NCBI GenBank assembly: GCA_038251595.1
Contig: JBBSBC010000169.1
Location: 1 to 8,411, forward strand
Source: JADLCX01 sp038251595
Lineage (GTDB): Bacteria > Planctomycetota > Phycisphaerae > Phycisphaerales > UBA1924
Reading direction: 5' to 3'
Length of the DNA: 8,411 nucleotides
In this document: piece by piece, positions 1 through 6,581 of the stretch
Position numbering within the stretch: the stretch's first letter is position 1
Layout of the letters: each line of letters begins with the position of its first letter
Translations under genes and position numbers: made by a program
Notes under the pieces: generated by a model
Databases searched by the model: none
What the model saw: only the letters and a program-made list of their open reading frames with translations
Told to the model about the DNA's origin: nothing

Positions 1-1
1 G

Positions 2-634
2 ATCGAGGACTTCGTCTGGTTTGAGTACAGCACGTGTACCACGAAGTCCAACGCCGCGACCTATCGCGCGCAGCTGAAGAACTGGATCGACACCACATCT
101 ACGGCCCAGATCGGCGACATCAACCGCGACGGGTACATCGACGCGCGCGACCGCGCGGCCTTCAACATTCTCTATAATGGAACGCCCATCGCCACCACAC
201 CGGGCACACTCCGCTACGACCTGAACTCCGACAACGTCATCAACTCCGCCGACCAGCAACTCTTCAACCAGGCATTCATCCGATTCCACTTCGGCGAAGA
301 CGGCGTGGTGGACGGTCGCGACCTGCAAGCTCTGCTCAACAGCTTTACACCCGGCAGCGGTTCAATCCCTCAATACCTCAACCTCTGGGACCTCAACGGG
401 GATGGCGCTGTCAACTACGCCGACCAGTTGATCCTCCATGGGTACCTGACGGTTCCGCAACCGCCGGACCTCGACGTCAACCGGGACGGCACCGTAAACA
501 TCAACGACATCTACGCACAAATCGCAGCGCCCATTGACGTCAACCGGAATGGACTCATCCAAAGCAGCGATACGCGGACCCTCGACACCGGCATCCGAGC
601 GGGCGAATCCCAGGACATGGCCCCCGGACGCTGA
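2..634 (+). CDS. C-terminal part of a dockerin-repeat protein (5' end outside window)
   Basis: The reading frame is open from the first bases to TGA at 632-634, giving at least 210 residues with no start in the window. Five clear dockerin/EF-hand-like loops of the form D-x-N-x-D/N-x-x-[VI]-x-x-x-D begin at fragment residues 39 (DINRDGYIDARD), 73 (DLNSDNVINSAD), 130 (DLNGDGAVNYAD), 158 (DVNRDGTVNIND) and 179 (DVNRNGLIQSSD). A sixth, degenerate loop lies at 96-107 (HFGEDGVVDGRD). Such loops bind calcium in type I dockerins, which dock enzymes onto cohesins in clostridia; in planctomycetes they are common at the C-termini of secreted proteins and the partner is usually unknown. The loops form a duplicated two-loop unit (39-95 and 96-152) plus a shorter pair. 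Only about ten residues follow the last loop, so this is a terminal module. The N-terminal domain, which would give the actual function, is outside the window. A GTG at 305 could be read as a start but lies inside the repeat array and is rejected. Confidence 0.85.
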   Translation: MEDFVWFEYSTCTTKSNAATYRAQLKNWIDTTSTAQIGDINRDGYIDARDRAAFNILYNGTPIATTPGTLRYDLNSDNVINSADQQLFNQAFIRFHFGEDGVVDGRDLQALLNSFTPGSGSIPQYLNLWDLNGDGAVNYADQLILHGYLTVPQPPDLDVNRDGTVNINDIYAQIAAPIDVNRNGLIQSSDTRTLDTGIRAGESQDMAPGR

Positions 635-639
635 CGAGC

Positions 640-677
640 ACGCTGCCGCCACAGTGGCGCGTGTTTGCCCGCAGCGT
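640..677 (+). terminator. compound hairpin after the dockerin-repeat gene, possible terminator
   Basis: Just after the stop at 634, an outer 7-bp stem (ACGCTGC 640-646 with GCAGCGT 671-677) encloses a 5-bp inner hairpin (CGCCA 647-651, TGGCG 655-659). There is no clear U-tract; the first T-run is TTTT at 685-688. It could end transcription of the upstream gene, but without a U-run the call is weak. Confidence 0.3.
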
Positions 678-796
678 CGCCGCACATTTTCGGAGTAGGA
701 GCGCAAGGCGGGATCACGATCCAGCTATATTCCTAACGAATACCGTATGCACGCGCAGAACTTGCCCCTATTTTGAATAACCGCTAAAAATGACTG

Positions 797-825
797 TTGG
801 CGCATTGCGTTTCTTGTTATAGAAT
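797..825 (+). promoter_or_regulatory. sigma70-type promoter of the GC-dockerin secreted protein gene
   Basis: A -35 TTGGCG (797-802; 4 of 6 to TTGACA) and a -10 TAGAAT (820-825; 5 of 6 to TATAAT) are separated by 17 bases. Transcription would start near 832, leaving about a 90-base leader before the ATG at 923. The match is to the general bacterial consensus. Its position argues against any start codon upstream of about 830. The rest of 635-922 shows no gene. Confidence 0.55.
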
Positions 826-907
826 AACCTCAAGTGTTGGTCATGTGCGCCCCGTTATCCCTGTTGACCCTCGCGCGCCGCTCACTCAATGTCGGCGGCC
901 CGAGGAT

Positions 908-913
908 GGAGAG
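908..913 (+). promoter_or_regulatory. ribosome binding site deciding the 923 start
   Basis: GGAGAG stands 9 bases before ATG 923, and the ATG opens directly onto a signal peptide. Together these fix 923 rather than the upstream in-frame TTG at 797. Confidence 0.6.
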
Positions 914-922
914 ACCAGTTCC

Positions 923-2776
923 ATGAACCTGAAGAACAGATGTGCGGCCGCGGCCGCGGCGGTGATGCTGGCGGGCAGTTGTCTTGGCCAAACCACGACG
1001 CTGTATTTGATTAAAACCGAAAACTTTGACCTGCTCAGCAGTGCGGGAACGGTGGAGTTGCCGAACCCTGACAACACTTACTGGATCGGCCACACGCCGA
1101 CCTGTATCGCCTACGGCAAGGGCCGCCTGTTCATCGGCGGAATTTACAACGGCAGTACGTTCCCGCTTGACGGCGTTGATGCCGATGGTGACTTGAACAC
1201 CACGGAGCCGACACCCTTTCAGGCTTCGGTCGTGAAGGTCAACGACATCCTCACGACCCGCACGTTCAGCACGATCCCCGGATCGCGTGCGAGCGTTGGC
1301 AACACTCGCGGCTACTCGGGCATGGACTACGCCCCGAACGTGGGCACGACCATCCGCGGCCTTGTGGCCAACAACGACCCAGGCGCCGGCGGTACCAACC
1401 TCATTTCGAGGTACAACGTCGATCTATCCGGCGCGGGCGTTCGCGTCGCCCCGGTCCCAGACCTCAGCGTGGGCTTCCGTATCGGCAGCGCCGGCCCGGC
1501 TTGGGACTTTGGTCCGGCCGCTGCGGGTTTTGACTACGCGGACAACGGCACGCCGGATGGCATTCTCGACGGCCCGGCGATCATGGTGATTCCGTTCGGC
1601 GTGTTCAGCCCGTACGGCCTGTGCCCGAATCCGCGGCCAAACTTCTTTGTGGGTGTAACTCCGAGCCCCGACCCCGGGTGCAACCCCAACTTCGGGTTCA
1701 CTCTGTATGAGGAAGGGGTCAACAACGGCCCGATGTTCGCTCCGGGCAACGAGGGTCAGCTCCTGTGGCGCGACATCTGCGTCGACCGCCGCAACGGCAA
1801 CATTGCGGCGCGGTCTGACAACACCGTTACCTTCCTCACGCGAAACGCCGACGGCTCGGCAACGCGCACAGACCTCTCTCCCGCGGACCCGCTCACGCAG
1901 CGCATCGTTCCCGCGCTCGGTAGCTTCATCATCGGCCAGAACGTCGCGATCATGTCGGATTACGACCCCAGCGGCGTCGGAGACCTGCTCGCCTGGAATG
2001 ACCGCAGCTCCACCTCCGTTGGCCAGGCGTTCACCAGCGTGGTCAAGTTCAACAAGACCAACCGCACGCCCGCGAGCGATTCCGGCGCGGTGGTGACGCC
2101 CACCTACCTCAACCCCGACAACTCGCCCGCAACCTTTGCAAATGGAATCGGCCTGTACGATTTCTACTGGGATGCCAGCACGCGCATCCTGTTCGTCCTC
2201 GATTCCGGCAACCGAAACGTGTACCTCTTGTCGGCCGAACAGCCGAGTGCCTGCTGCCTGCCCACAGGCGCTTGCTTCATTCTGAATCCGACGGCTTGCG
2301 CCTCCGCCGATGTCGGCGGCACGGCCGGCGCGGCCGGTTCGGTCTGCTCGCCCAACCCCTGTGCCCAGCCAACCGTCGCCTGCTGCGCGGCCGACGGCTC
2401 CTGCACCAACGTGGACTCGACCGTCTGCACCACCGGCGGTGGCACGCCGCAGGCCGCCGGCTCGACCTGCTCGCCCAACCCCTGCCCGCAAACCAACGGC
2501 GCGTGCTGCAACGACACGGCCTGCACGATCACCACGGCGGGCGGCTGCACCGGCACGTTTAAGGGCGGCGGAACCACCTGTGATTTCGTCGGAAACCCCG
2601 TCACTTGCTGCAAGGCCAACTTCAACGCGGTGGGCGGCGTGACGGTGCAGGACATCTTCGACTTCCTCACCGCATATTTCAGCGCTTCCCAGACAGCCGA
2701 CATCAACGGTATGGGCGGCGTAACGGTGCAGGATATCTTCGACTTCCTGTCGCTGTACTTTGCTGGTTGCACCTGA
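923..2776 (+). CDS. secreted protein with Cys-rich repeats and GC-type dockerin-like C-terminus
   Basis: The product is 617 residues. The N-terminus (MNLKNR, then a hydrophobic Ala-rich stretch ending near S-C-L-G-Q at 19-23) is a Sec signal peptide with likely cleavage around residue 22-23. Residues 24 to about 440 form a large domain rich in Gly, Asn, Asp and aromatic residues, with many short beta-prone segments; it could be propeller-like, but I recognise no catalytic motif and assign no function. Three cysteine-rich repeats start at A-C-C positions 443, 486 and 527. The first two end in C-S-P-N-P-C, each repeat has 6-7 Cys, and they are probably disulfide-bonded. Residues 564-617 carry two copies of G-G-V-T-V-Q-D-I-F-D-F-L followed by an aromatic segment and a final A-G-C-T. 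This matches the GC-type dockerin-like module of Phycisphaerae, thought to anchor or sort secreted proteins. The gene appears monocistronic: its own promoter at 797-825 and a strong hairpin after the stop. It lies next to another dockerin-type gene. Confidence 0.85.
   Translation: MNLKNRCAAAAAAVMLAGSCLGQTTTLYLIKTENFDLLSSAGTVELPNPDNTYWIGHTPTCIAYGKGRLFIGGIYNGSTFPLDGVDADGDLNTTEPTPFQASVVKVNDILTTRTFSTIPGSRASVGNTRGYSGMDYAPNVGTTIRGLVANNDPGAGGTNLISRYNVDLSGAGVRVAPVPDLSVGFRIGSAGPAWDFGPAAAGFDYADNGTPDGILDGPAIMVIPFGVFSPYGLCPNPRPNFFVGVTPSPDPGCNPNFGFTLYEEGVNNGPMFAPGNEGQLLWRDICVDRRNGNIAARSDNTVTFLTRNADGSATRTDLSPADPLTQRIVPALGSFIIGQNVAIMSDYDPSGVGDLLAWNDRSSTSVGQAFTSVVKFNKTNRTPASDSGAVVTPTYLNPDNSPATFANGIGLYDFYWDASTRILFVLDSGNRNVYLLSAEQPSACCLPTGACFILNPTACASADVGGTAGAAGSVCSPNPCAQPTVACCAADGSCTNVDSTVCTTGGGTPQAAGSTCSPNPCPQTNGACCNDTACTITTAGGCTGTFKGGGTTCDFVGNPVTCCKANFNAVGGVTVQDIFDFLTAYFSASQTADINGMGGVTVQDIFDFLSLYFAGCT
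2344..2484 (+). repeat. direct DNA repeats coding the cysteine-rich units
   Basis: The 18-base string CTGCTCGCCCAACCCCTG occurs identically at 2344-2361 and 2467-2484 (123 bases apart), within the codons for C-S-P-N-P-C. The repeats are in frame and a multiple of three apart, consistent with tandem duplication of a module of about 41-43 residues. Confidence 0.75.
2631..2748 (+). repeat. direct repeat coding the two dockerin-like half-modules
   Basis: A 37-base segment at 2631-2667 recurs at 2712-2748 with only two differences (GTGACG/GTAACG and GACATC/GATATC, both silent). The copies are 81 bases (27 codons) apart and encode the two G-G-V-T-V-Q-D-I-F-D-F-L motifs. Near-identity at the DNA level suggests recent duplication or conversion, or strong constraint. 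Confidence 0.85.
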
Positions 2777-2803
2777 TCGAAACCTCTTCATCTTGGAACT
2801 GAG

Positions 2804-2857
2804 TGCTCAAATAAAGCTGGGCGACCCTGAGGGTCGCCCAGCTTCGATTTTTGAGCA
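2804..2857 (+). terminator. long two-part hairpin terminator
   Basis: AAGCTGGGCGACCC (2814-2827) pairs perfectly over 14 bp with GGGTCGCCCAGCTT (2831-2844) around a 3-base loop, followed by a T-run at 2848-2852. An outer 8-bp stem (TGCTCAAA 2804-2811 with TTTGAGCA 2850-2857) surrounds it. It lies 27 bases after the stop of the secreted protein gene and faces the minus-strand tRNA-Arg. A-runs on the left side could let it act in both directions, ending both transcripts. Confidence 0.85.
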
Positions 2858-2897
2858 TGTGAAAATGCCGGTAAAGTTGCGCGAAGCAGCAAGTAAA

Positions 2898-2971
2898 CGC
2901 CCCGGGCGCGATTCGAACGCGCGACCTGCCGCTTAGAAGGCGGCTGCTCTATCCAACTGAGCTACCGGGAC
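2898..2971 (-). tRNA. tRNA-Arg(UCU)
   Basis: On the minus strand all parts of a 74-base tRNA are present. The acceptor GTCCCGG pairs with CCGGGGC with one G-U at pair 2-71. U8-A9, D-stem GCTC/GAGC and the GG-containing D-loop follow. The anticodon stem GCCGC/GCGGC has loop CTTCTAA, giving anticodon UCU, which reads AGA (and AGG by wobble). The variable loop is AGGTC and the T-arm GCGCG-TTCGAAT-CGCGC. A20 and discriminator G73 fit arginine identity. CCA is not encoded. It is convergent with the upstream secreted protein gene and divergent from ctaB; no convincing promoter could be assigned on its 5' side. Confidence 0.95.
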
Positions 2972-3191
2972 TCAACACCAACGGGTGGTGGCTGATCGTA
3001 TCCTTCTTCGCTGCGCACACGCGGAGGCGCCACCCACCGGACAACCGTTCCAAAATCCCGATCCTCGGCATCATAAGTTCGATCATCGTGAGAGTGGCCA
3101 CGCACGCTCGGGCCGCGAATACTTCCCTGTCACCTTCACAGGCCCACGCCGAGCCAGGCCCGACGCAAAGCGTCCATGGAACCCGAAGCGG

Positions 3192-4229
3192 ATGAGCATC
3201 GTTGTTTCGCACCCATCGCCAGTTGACCCCGGCATTGATCGCGGTGCCGCTTCACGATCATCGTCGGTCACGGTTGCCTCTGTGCTCGTCGAACCGACCT
3301 TGCGCGAAAGGATCGGCGCGGTCATCGAACTGACCAAGCCGGGCATCACGCGCATGGTCACCATCACTTCAGGTGTCGGGTTCATTCTCGCCGCGATCGG
3401 ACGCGGGCGCGAGATGTCCGAGCTTGCCCTGCCAGCGATCGGCTGCCTGATCGGCACCGCGCTCTCATCTTCAGGTGCAAATGCGCTCAACCAGTGGTGG
3501 GAGCGCACACGCGATGGTCAGATGCCCCGCACCGCAGGACGACCGCTGCCCGAGGCGCGTTTGACTTCCGGTGCGGCCCTGCTTGCCGGGTTCACACTCG
3601 CGGTCTTCGGAATACTCACCCTCCTCGTGCTCTGCGGCCCCGCTCCCGCATTGGTTTCGCTCGTGACCATCCTCTGGTACTTGCTGCTCTACACGCCGCT
3701 GAAGCCGCTCACGCCGCTCAATACCCTTGTCGGTGCGATTCCCGGCGCACTTCCGCCCTTGATTGGCTGGACCGCCACCGCTCCAGTCTTTGGGATCGAC
3801 TCAATCGGTGGTCTTAGTGTTCTCTCTGAACCGGGCGGCTGGTCGCTCTTCTTTTTGATGGTGGTCTGGCAGATCCCCCACTTCCTCGCCATCGCTTGGA
3901 TGTACCGCGACGACTACGCCAAGGGCGGCTACCGCATGTTACCGATTGTCGATCCGACCGGGCACGCAACCGCCACCACGATCATGGTCTGGAGCGTCAC
4001 GCTCTTGATCGTCTCGATCGCGCCCGCATTTGTGCTCGCTGATCGTTTAAGCCCCGTGTATGGCCTCTTCGCGGCACTAAGTGGTCTGTGGTTCATCGCT
4101 CGATGCGTTCGGCTCTACCGTTCACGCACACAGGCAAACGCTCGCTCGGTCTTCATCGCTTCGATCATCCACCTTCCACTCATCCTGCTTGTGATGGTCT
4201 TCGATGCCGTTGTGGTCCGGCTGGTCTGA
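3192..4229 (+). CDS. ctaB: protoheme IX farnesyltransferase (heme O synthase)
   Basis: This inner-membrane UbiA-family prenyltransferase transfers farnesyl from farnesyl diphosphate to the heme B vinyl group, giving heme O for heme-copper terminal oxidases or for conversion to heme A. From ATG 3192 the product is 345 residues. The first Asp-rich-type motif reads N100-QWW-E104-RTR-D108 and runs on into MPRTAGRPLP (111-120). The loop after the helix at about 151-168 reads YTPLKPLTPLNTLVGA, then PGALPPLIGW (184-193). VVWQIPHFLAIAW (224-236) is followed by the second acidic motif, Y-R-D-D-Y (238-242) to R-M-L-P (248-251). Multiple hydrophobic helices fit the family fold. The N-terminal 35-40 residues are polar and make it longer than usual homologues (about 290-310). 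GTG at 3282 would give about 315 residues, but neither start has a clear Shine-Dalgarno. The lipid-kinase-like gene follows after 32 bases, probably in the same operon. No cytochrome oxidase subunit or ctaA is in the window. Confidence 0.92.
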   Translation: MSIVVSHPSPVDPGIDRGAASRSSSVTVASVLVEPTLRERIGAVIELTKPGITRMVTITSGVGFILAAIGRGREMSELALPAIGCLIGTALSSSGANALNQWWERTRDGQMPRTAGRPLPEARLTSGAALLAGFTLAVFGILTLLVLCGPAPALVSLVTILWYLLLYTPLKPLTPLNTLVGAIPGALPPLIGWTATAPVFGIDSIGGLSVLSEPGGWSLFFLMVVWQIPHFLAIAWMYRDDYAKGGYRMLPIVDPTGHATATTIMVWSVTLLIVSIAPAFVLADRLSPVYGLFAALSGLWFIARCVRLYRSRTQANARSVFIASIIHLPLILLVMVFDAVVVRLV

Positions 4230-4261
4230 CCTTCCCGGATTTCCACTTCTCCAGATCATTC

Positions 4262-5149
4262 ATGCGCATTGCCTTTCTCTTCAACCCACACTCCGGGCGT
4301 GGCAATCGTGCCCTCACGGCCACAACTGCCCATCATCTCTTGATCGCGGCCGGACACTCGGTCGTTCCGGTTCAGGCCGGACCGGGACTGTCGCCAGAAG
4401 TCCTGACCGATGCACTCTGCACTTCGGACGTATTGGTCGTTGCGGGTGGCGATGGTTCGGTTCACCACGCGGTGCCCACCGCGATTGCGGCCAAGGTTCC
4501 CATCTTTCATTTCCCCCTAGGCACGGAAAACCTGTTTGCACGCGAGTTTGGCATGACCCGATCCGCGCCCGCACTGGTGCGGGCTATAGACAGAATGTCC
4601 GTTCGGACAATCGACACAGCAACCCTGGCCGGGCGGGCATTTGTGATCATGGCCAGCGTGGGCTTTGATGCCTGCGTTGTTGAACGAGTGGCCGCGGCCC
4701 GCGTGCGCGGCGTCACTCGACTCGACTACGTTCGTTGCGCCATGCAGGAACTCATCGACTTCCGCGTGGCGCGACTCTCGATCACCGTTGATGGGAAACG
4801 CGAGATTTCCAGCCGCGAGGGTTTGGTCGTGGTCGCAAACAGCCCTCAGTACGCTGCGCGACTCAACCCGGTGCGAGTCGCAAAGATTGATGATGGCCAG
4901 ATCGACGTTTTGTTTCTGCCATTCAGCACGCGGGCGGGGTTGGCCGCGTGGATGCTCTCGATCCTGGCGGGAAGCCACACCACGCACCCACGAGCATTCA
5001 GCGCACGTGCCCAAACCGTCGAGATCACTTCTGAATGCGGACCATCACCGCTGCAACTCGATGGCGAATCGACCGCTGGGCTAACACCTTCAGAAATGGT
5101 GAAGCTTCAAGTCGTGCCCATGTCGTTACGCGTGCTCATCCCAGTCTGA
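4262..5149 (+). CDS. diacylglycerol/sphingosine kinase-like lipid kinase (DAGK catalytic family)
   Basis: The product is 295 residues, the usual length for YegS/DgkB-type kinases, which phosphorylate a lipid hydroxyl (diacylglycerol or similar) with ATP at the cytoplasmic membrane face. The N-terminal N-P-H-S-G-R-G (8-14) and the nucleotide-binding G-G-D-G-S-V (62-67) are clear. They are followed by P-L-G-T-E-N-L-F-A-R-E (85-95), corresponding to the family P-x-G-T-x-N-D-F-A-R segment. G-F-D-A, a V-A-N-S stretch with D-D-G-Q-I-D-V after it, and L-Q-L-D-G-E (264-269) in the C-terminal beta domain complete the family pattern. ATG 4262 places the first beta strand at residue 2 as in homologues; the longer upstream reading would overlap ctaB by about 140 bases. 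There is no good Shine-Dalgarno in the 32-base gap, so coupling to ctaB translation is possible. The lipid substrate cannot be told from sequence. The downstream gene is convergent. Confidence 0.85.
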   Translation: MRIAFLFNPHSGRGNRALTATTAHHLLIAAGHSVVPVQAGPGLSPEVLTDALCTSDVLVVAGGDGSVHHAVPTAIAAKVPIFHFPLGTENLFAREFGMTRSAPALVRAIDRMSVRTIDTATLAGRAFVIMASVGFDACVVERVAAARVRGVTRLDYVRCAMQELIDFRVARLSITVDGKREISSREGLVVVANSPQYAARLNPVRVAKIDDGQIDVLFLPFSTRAGLAAWMLSILAGSHTTHPRAFSARAQTVEITSECGPSPLQLDGESTAGLTPSEMVKLQVVPMSLRVLIPV

Positions 5150-5179
5150 GTGATCATCTTCATCTCAAGCACTCGTTCA

Positions 5180-6430
5180 TCAACGCTTCTTCGTTGATGC
5201 CAGCTTTCGAGCTTCCTCCCACTCGGTGATCTGCCGATCCATGTCAACGGGTTCGAGTTGCCCATCGACCTTGACCGCCAATCCCGCGTTGGTGAACCAC
5301 CCGTTGATCATCTGCTCGAACTCGGTGTTGTTCATCTTCTCGATGTTGGGGGCTTTGTTCCGACGAACCAGCGGTTCGATCTCTTCTGCCGCGAGCTTGT
5401 TCATGGCTGCGAAGAGCTTGGTCGGCATCTCGAAGCCCGCTTCGCGTTTGGTGGCCGACCACTCGCGTTGCTTGGTCTGGAGCTGCTTGATTCTTCGATC
5501 AATCCTCCCGCGCACATCGATTTCCTTGCCATACGCTGCGAAGGCAATCGCACCCGGAATGATGACCTTCTTTCTCGCTTCGGTTCCGAGCGATGAAAGT
5601 GTGGCGGTCTGCCCCTGCTGCACATCCTTCTCCATGTCCACAACCGTGCGATCCAGGACCGTGACGACCGAGTTCAATATTCTCCACTGATCCTTCGTCC
5701 GCGGCCAGAAGTTGCTCACCACCGGCATGTTCGTGGGCAGGCTGATGTACCACTTTCCATCATCCTTCCGCATCGGCAGTCCAAGCCCGGGAATGATCGG
5801 CTCGCCATCCAGCAGCACCGTCGCCGAATCGTCCGCGGTCTTGAGCGTTGACAGCCGCGCGGAGTTGCGTTCGATCCATCCGTACGGATCGGCGAAAAGA
5901 CGATTAAAGAGCTCTTCGACCTGGCCTTCATCAACCGCGCCGCCAACCGCCGTGCTGCCCGCACCCTTCCTCTCTACACCACGATTGCTGATTGAGACGC
6001 CGCGAGAACCAGCGCGTCCGCTCGCGCCCGACATCATCTGGTTCAAAAGCGATGTTGTCTGACCATCGGCCGCGGCCTGCACAGCCTTGTCTTTAATTGC
6101 GGCCATCTCTTCCGGAAATCTCTGCTCAGCGGCTCTCGAGAGGCTCTGCATGTGCCCCATCAGAACACCCAGCTTGTTGAGCATGGCGCGCATCTCTGGC
6201 GAATCGGCATAGATCAGGTTACCCAGTTGCGCCGTCTGACCATCCTTGATCATCTCAACAGCTGTGCTGATGACATCATCAGGGGTCGCCTGGCTGTACT
6301 TCTTCTTCCGTTCGCATCCTGTGAGAACCAGCGCAATGGCCAGACCTAACGCCGCAAATGCCGTCCAATGAAGCAGCCGACCCTTCGCCCTGTTCAACGT
6401 GCCCATCCTTGGTCCTCGACGCTCGCTCAT
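5180..6430 (-). CDS. predicted lipoprotein of unknown function
   Basis: The product is 416 residues. After a basic N-region (RR, R, K, R), a hydrophobic segment (22-37) ends in a canonical lipobox L36-T-G-C39, so it should be lipidated on Cys39 after SPase II cleavage. A helical domain follows (about 47-133, starting TPDDVISTAVEMIKDGQ), then a Gly/Ser-rich linker (about 134-166). The second domain contains VLLDGEPI and D-D-G-K-W-Y-I-S-L-P (223-232), a pattern often seen in NTF2-like or similar periplasmic beta folds. A charged helix, probably coiled (307-331), and a helical C-terminus ending in A-S-T-K-K-R complete it. I do not recognise a named family. The start at 6430 is supported by GGAGG 7 bases upstream; Met9 is the alternative. 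It converges on the lipid kinase gene (30-base gap, no hairpin seen) and diverges from thiS. A role in envelope assembly is conceivable but not shown. Confidence 0.85.
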   Translation of the reverse strand: MSERRGPRMGTLNRAKGRLLHWTAFAALGLAIALVLTGCERKKKYSQATPDDVISTAVEMIKDGQTAQLGNLIYADSPEMRAMLNKLGVLMGHMQSLSRAAEQRFPEEMAAIKDKAVQAAADGQTTSLLNQMMSGASGRAGSRGVSISNRGVERKGAGSTAVGGAVDEGQVEELFNRLFADPYGWIERNSARLSTLKTADDSATVLLDGEPIIPGLGLPMRKDDGKWYISLPTNMPVVSNFWPRTKDQWRILNSVVTVLDRTVVDMEKDVQQGQTATLSSLGTEARKKVIIPGAIAFAAYGKEIDVRGRIDRRIKQLQTKQREWSATKREAGFEMPTKLFAAMNKLAAEEIEPLVRRNKAPNIEKMNNTEFEQMINGWFTNAGLAVKVDGQLEPVDMDRQITEWEEARKLASTKKR

Positions 6431-6437
6431 TGGTACG

Positions 6438-6442
6438 CCTCC
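6438..6442 (-). promoter_or_regulatory. strong Shine-Dalgarno of the lipoprotein gene
   Basis: On the minus strand GGAGG stands 7 bases before ATG 6430. This is the best ribosome binding site in the window and decides the start in favour of residue 1 over the internal Met at 6406. Confidence 0.8.
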
Positions 6443-6475
6443 AGCAACATGATCCGATCCCCTTGTGCGGCCTCA

Positions 6476-6486
6476 CTACTATATTC
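6476..6486. promoter_or_regulatory. AT-rich -10-like site in the divergent lipoprotein/thiS intergenic region
   Basis: TATATT (6480-6485, plus strand) and TATAGT (read on the minus strand from the same ACTATA sequence) each resemble a -10 box in the 151-base divergent region. Neither has a good -35 at 16-18 bases. It is the only AT-rich patch there, so one or both promoters may use it. No TPP-riboswitch core is recognisable between it and thiS. Confidence 0.3.
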
Positions 6487-6581
6487 GATGCAGGGTTTAC
6501 AGCACGATTCAATGATGGCTGCACCCTCGTCCCCTGATGCCAACTTTCCTAGAGCGACTTGGGGGCCGCCTACCCTTGTCC

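Noticed and set aside
797..922. Upstream TTG start extending the GC-dockerin protein by 42 residues
   Set aside because: The extension would put the signal peptide internally and starts within the predicted -35 box; ATG 923 has a Shine-Dalgarno and a proper signal sequence.
974..985. Lipobox reading of the GC-dockerin protein signal peptide (A-G-S-C at 17-20)
   Set aside because: It lacks Leu/Val/Ile at -3, and SPase I cleavage a few residues later fits better; contrast the clean L-T-G-C of the lipoprotein at 5180-6430.
1424..2791. A 455-codon open frame on the minus strand opposite the secreted protein gene
   Set aside because: It is the antisense shadow of a GC-rich gene: the product is Arg/Ala/Gly/Val-rich with no domain, while the plus strand has a signal peptide, Cys repeats and a dockerin-like end.
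2985..3191. N-terminal extension of CtaB from GTG 2985 (69 more residues)
   Set aside because: The extra part is Arg/His/Pro-rich and unlike the family, and ATG 3192 already gives a protein longer than usual.
5226..5690. Plus-strand open frame of 154 codons within the lipoprotein region, plus other plus-strand frames there
   Set aside because: The minus-strand frame has the lipobox and a strong Shine-Dalgarno; these frames are shadows with no ribosome binding site.
6431..6581. TPP riboswitch ahead of thiS
   Set aside because: I looked for the conserved CTGAGA and the downstream ACC-TGATC-type core and found neither.
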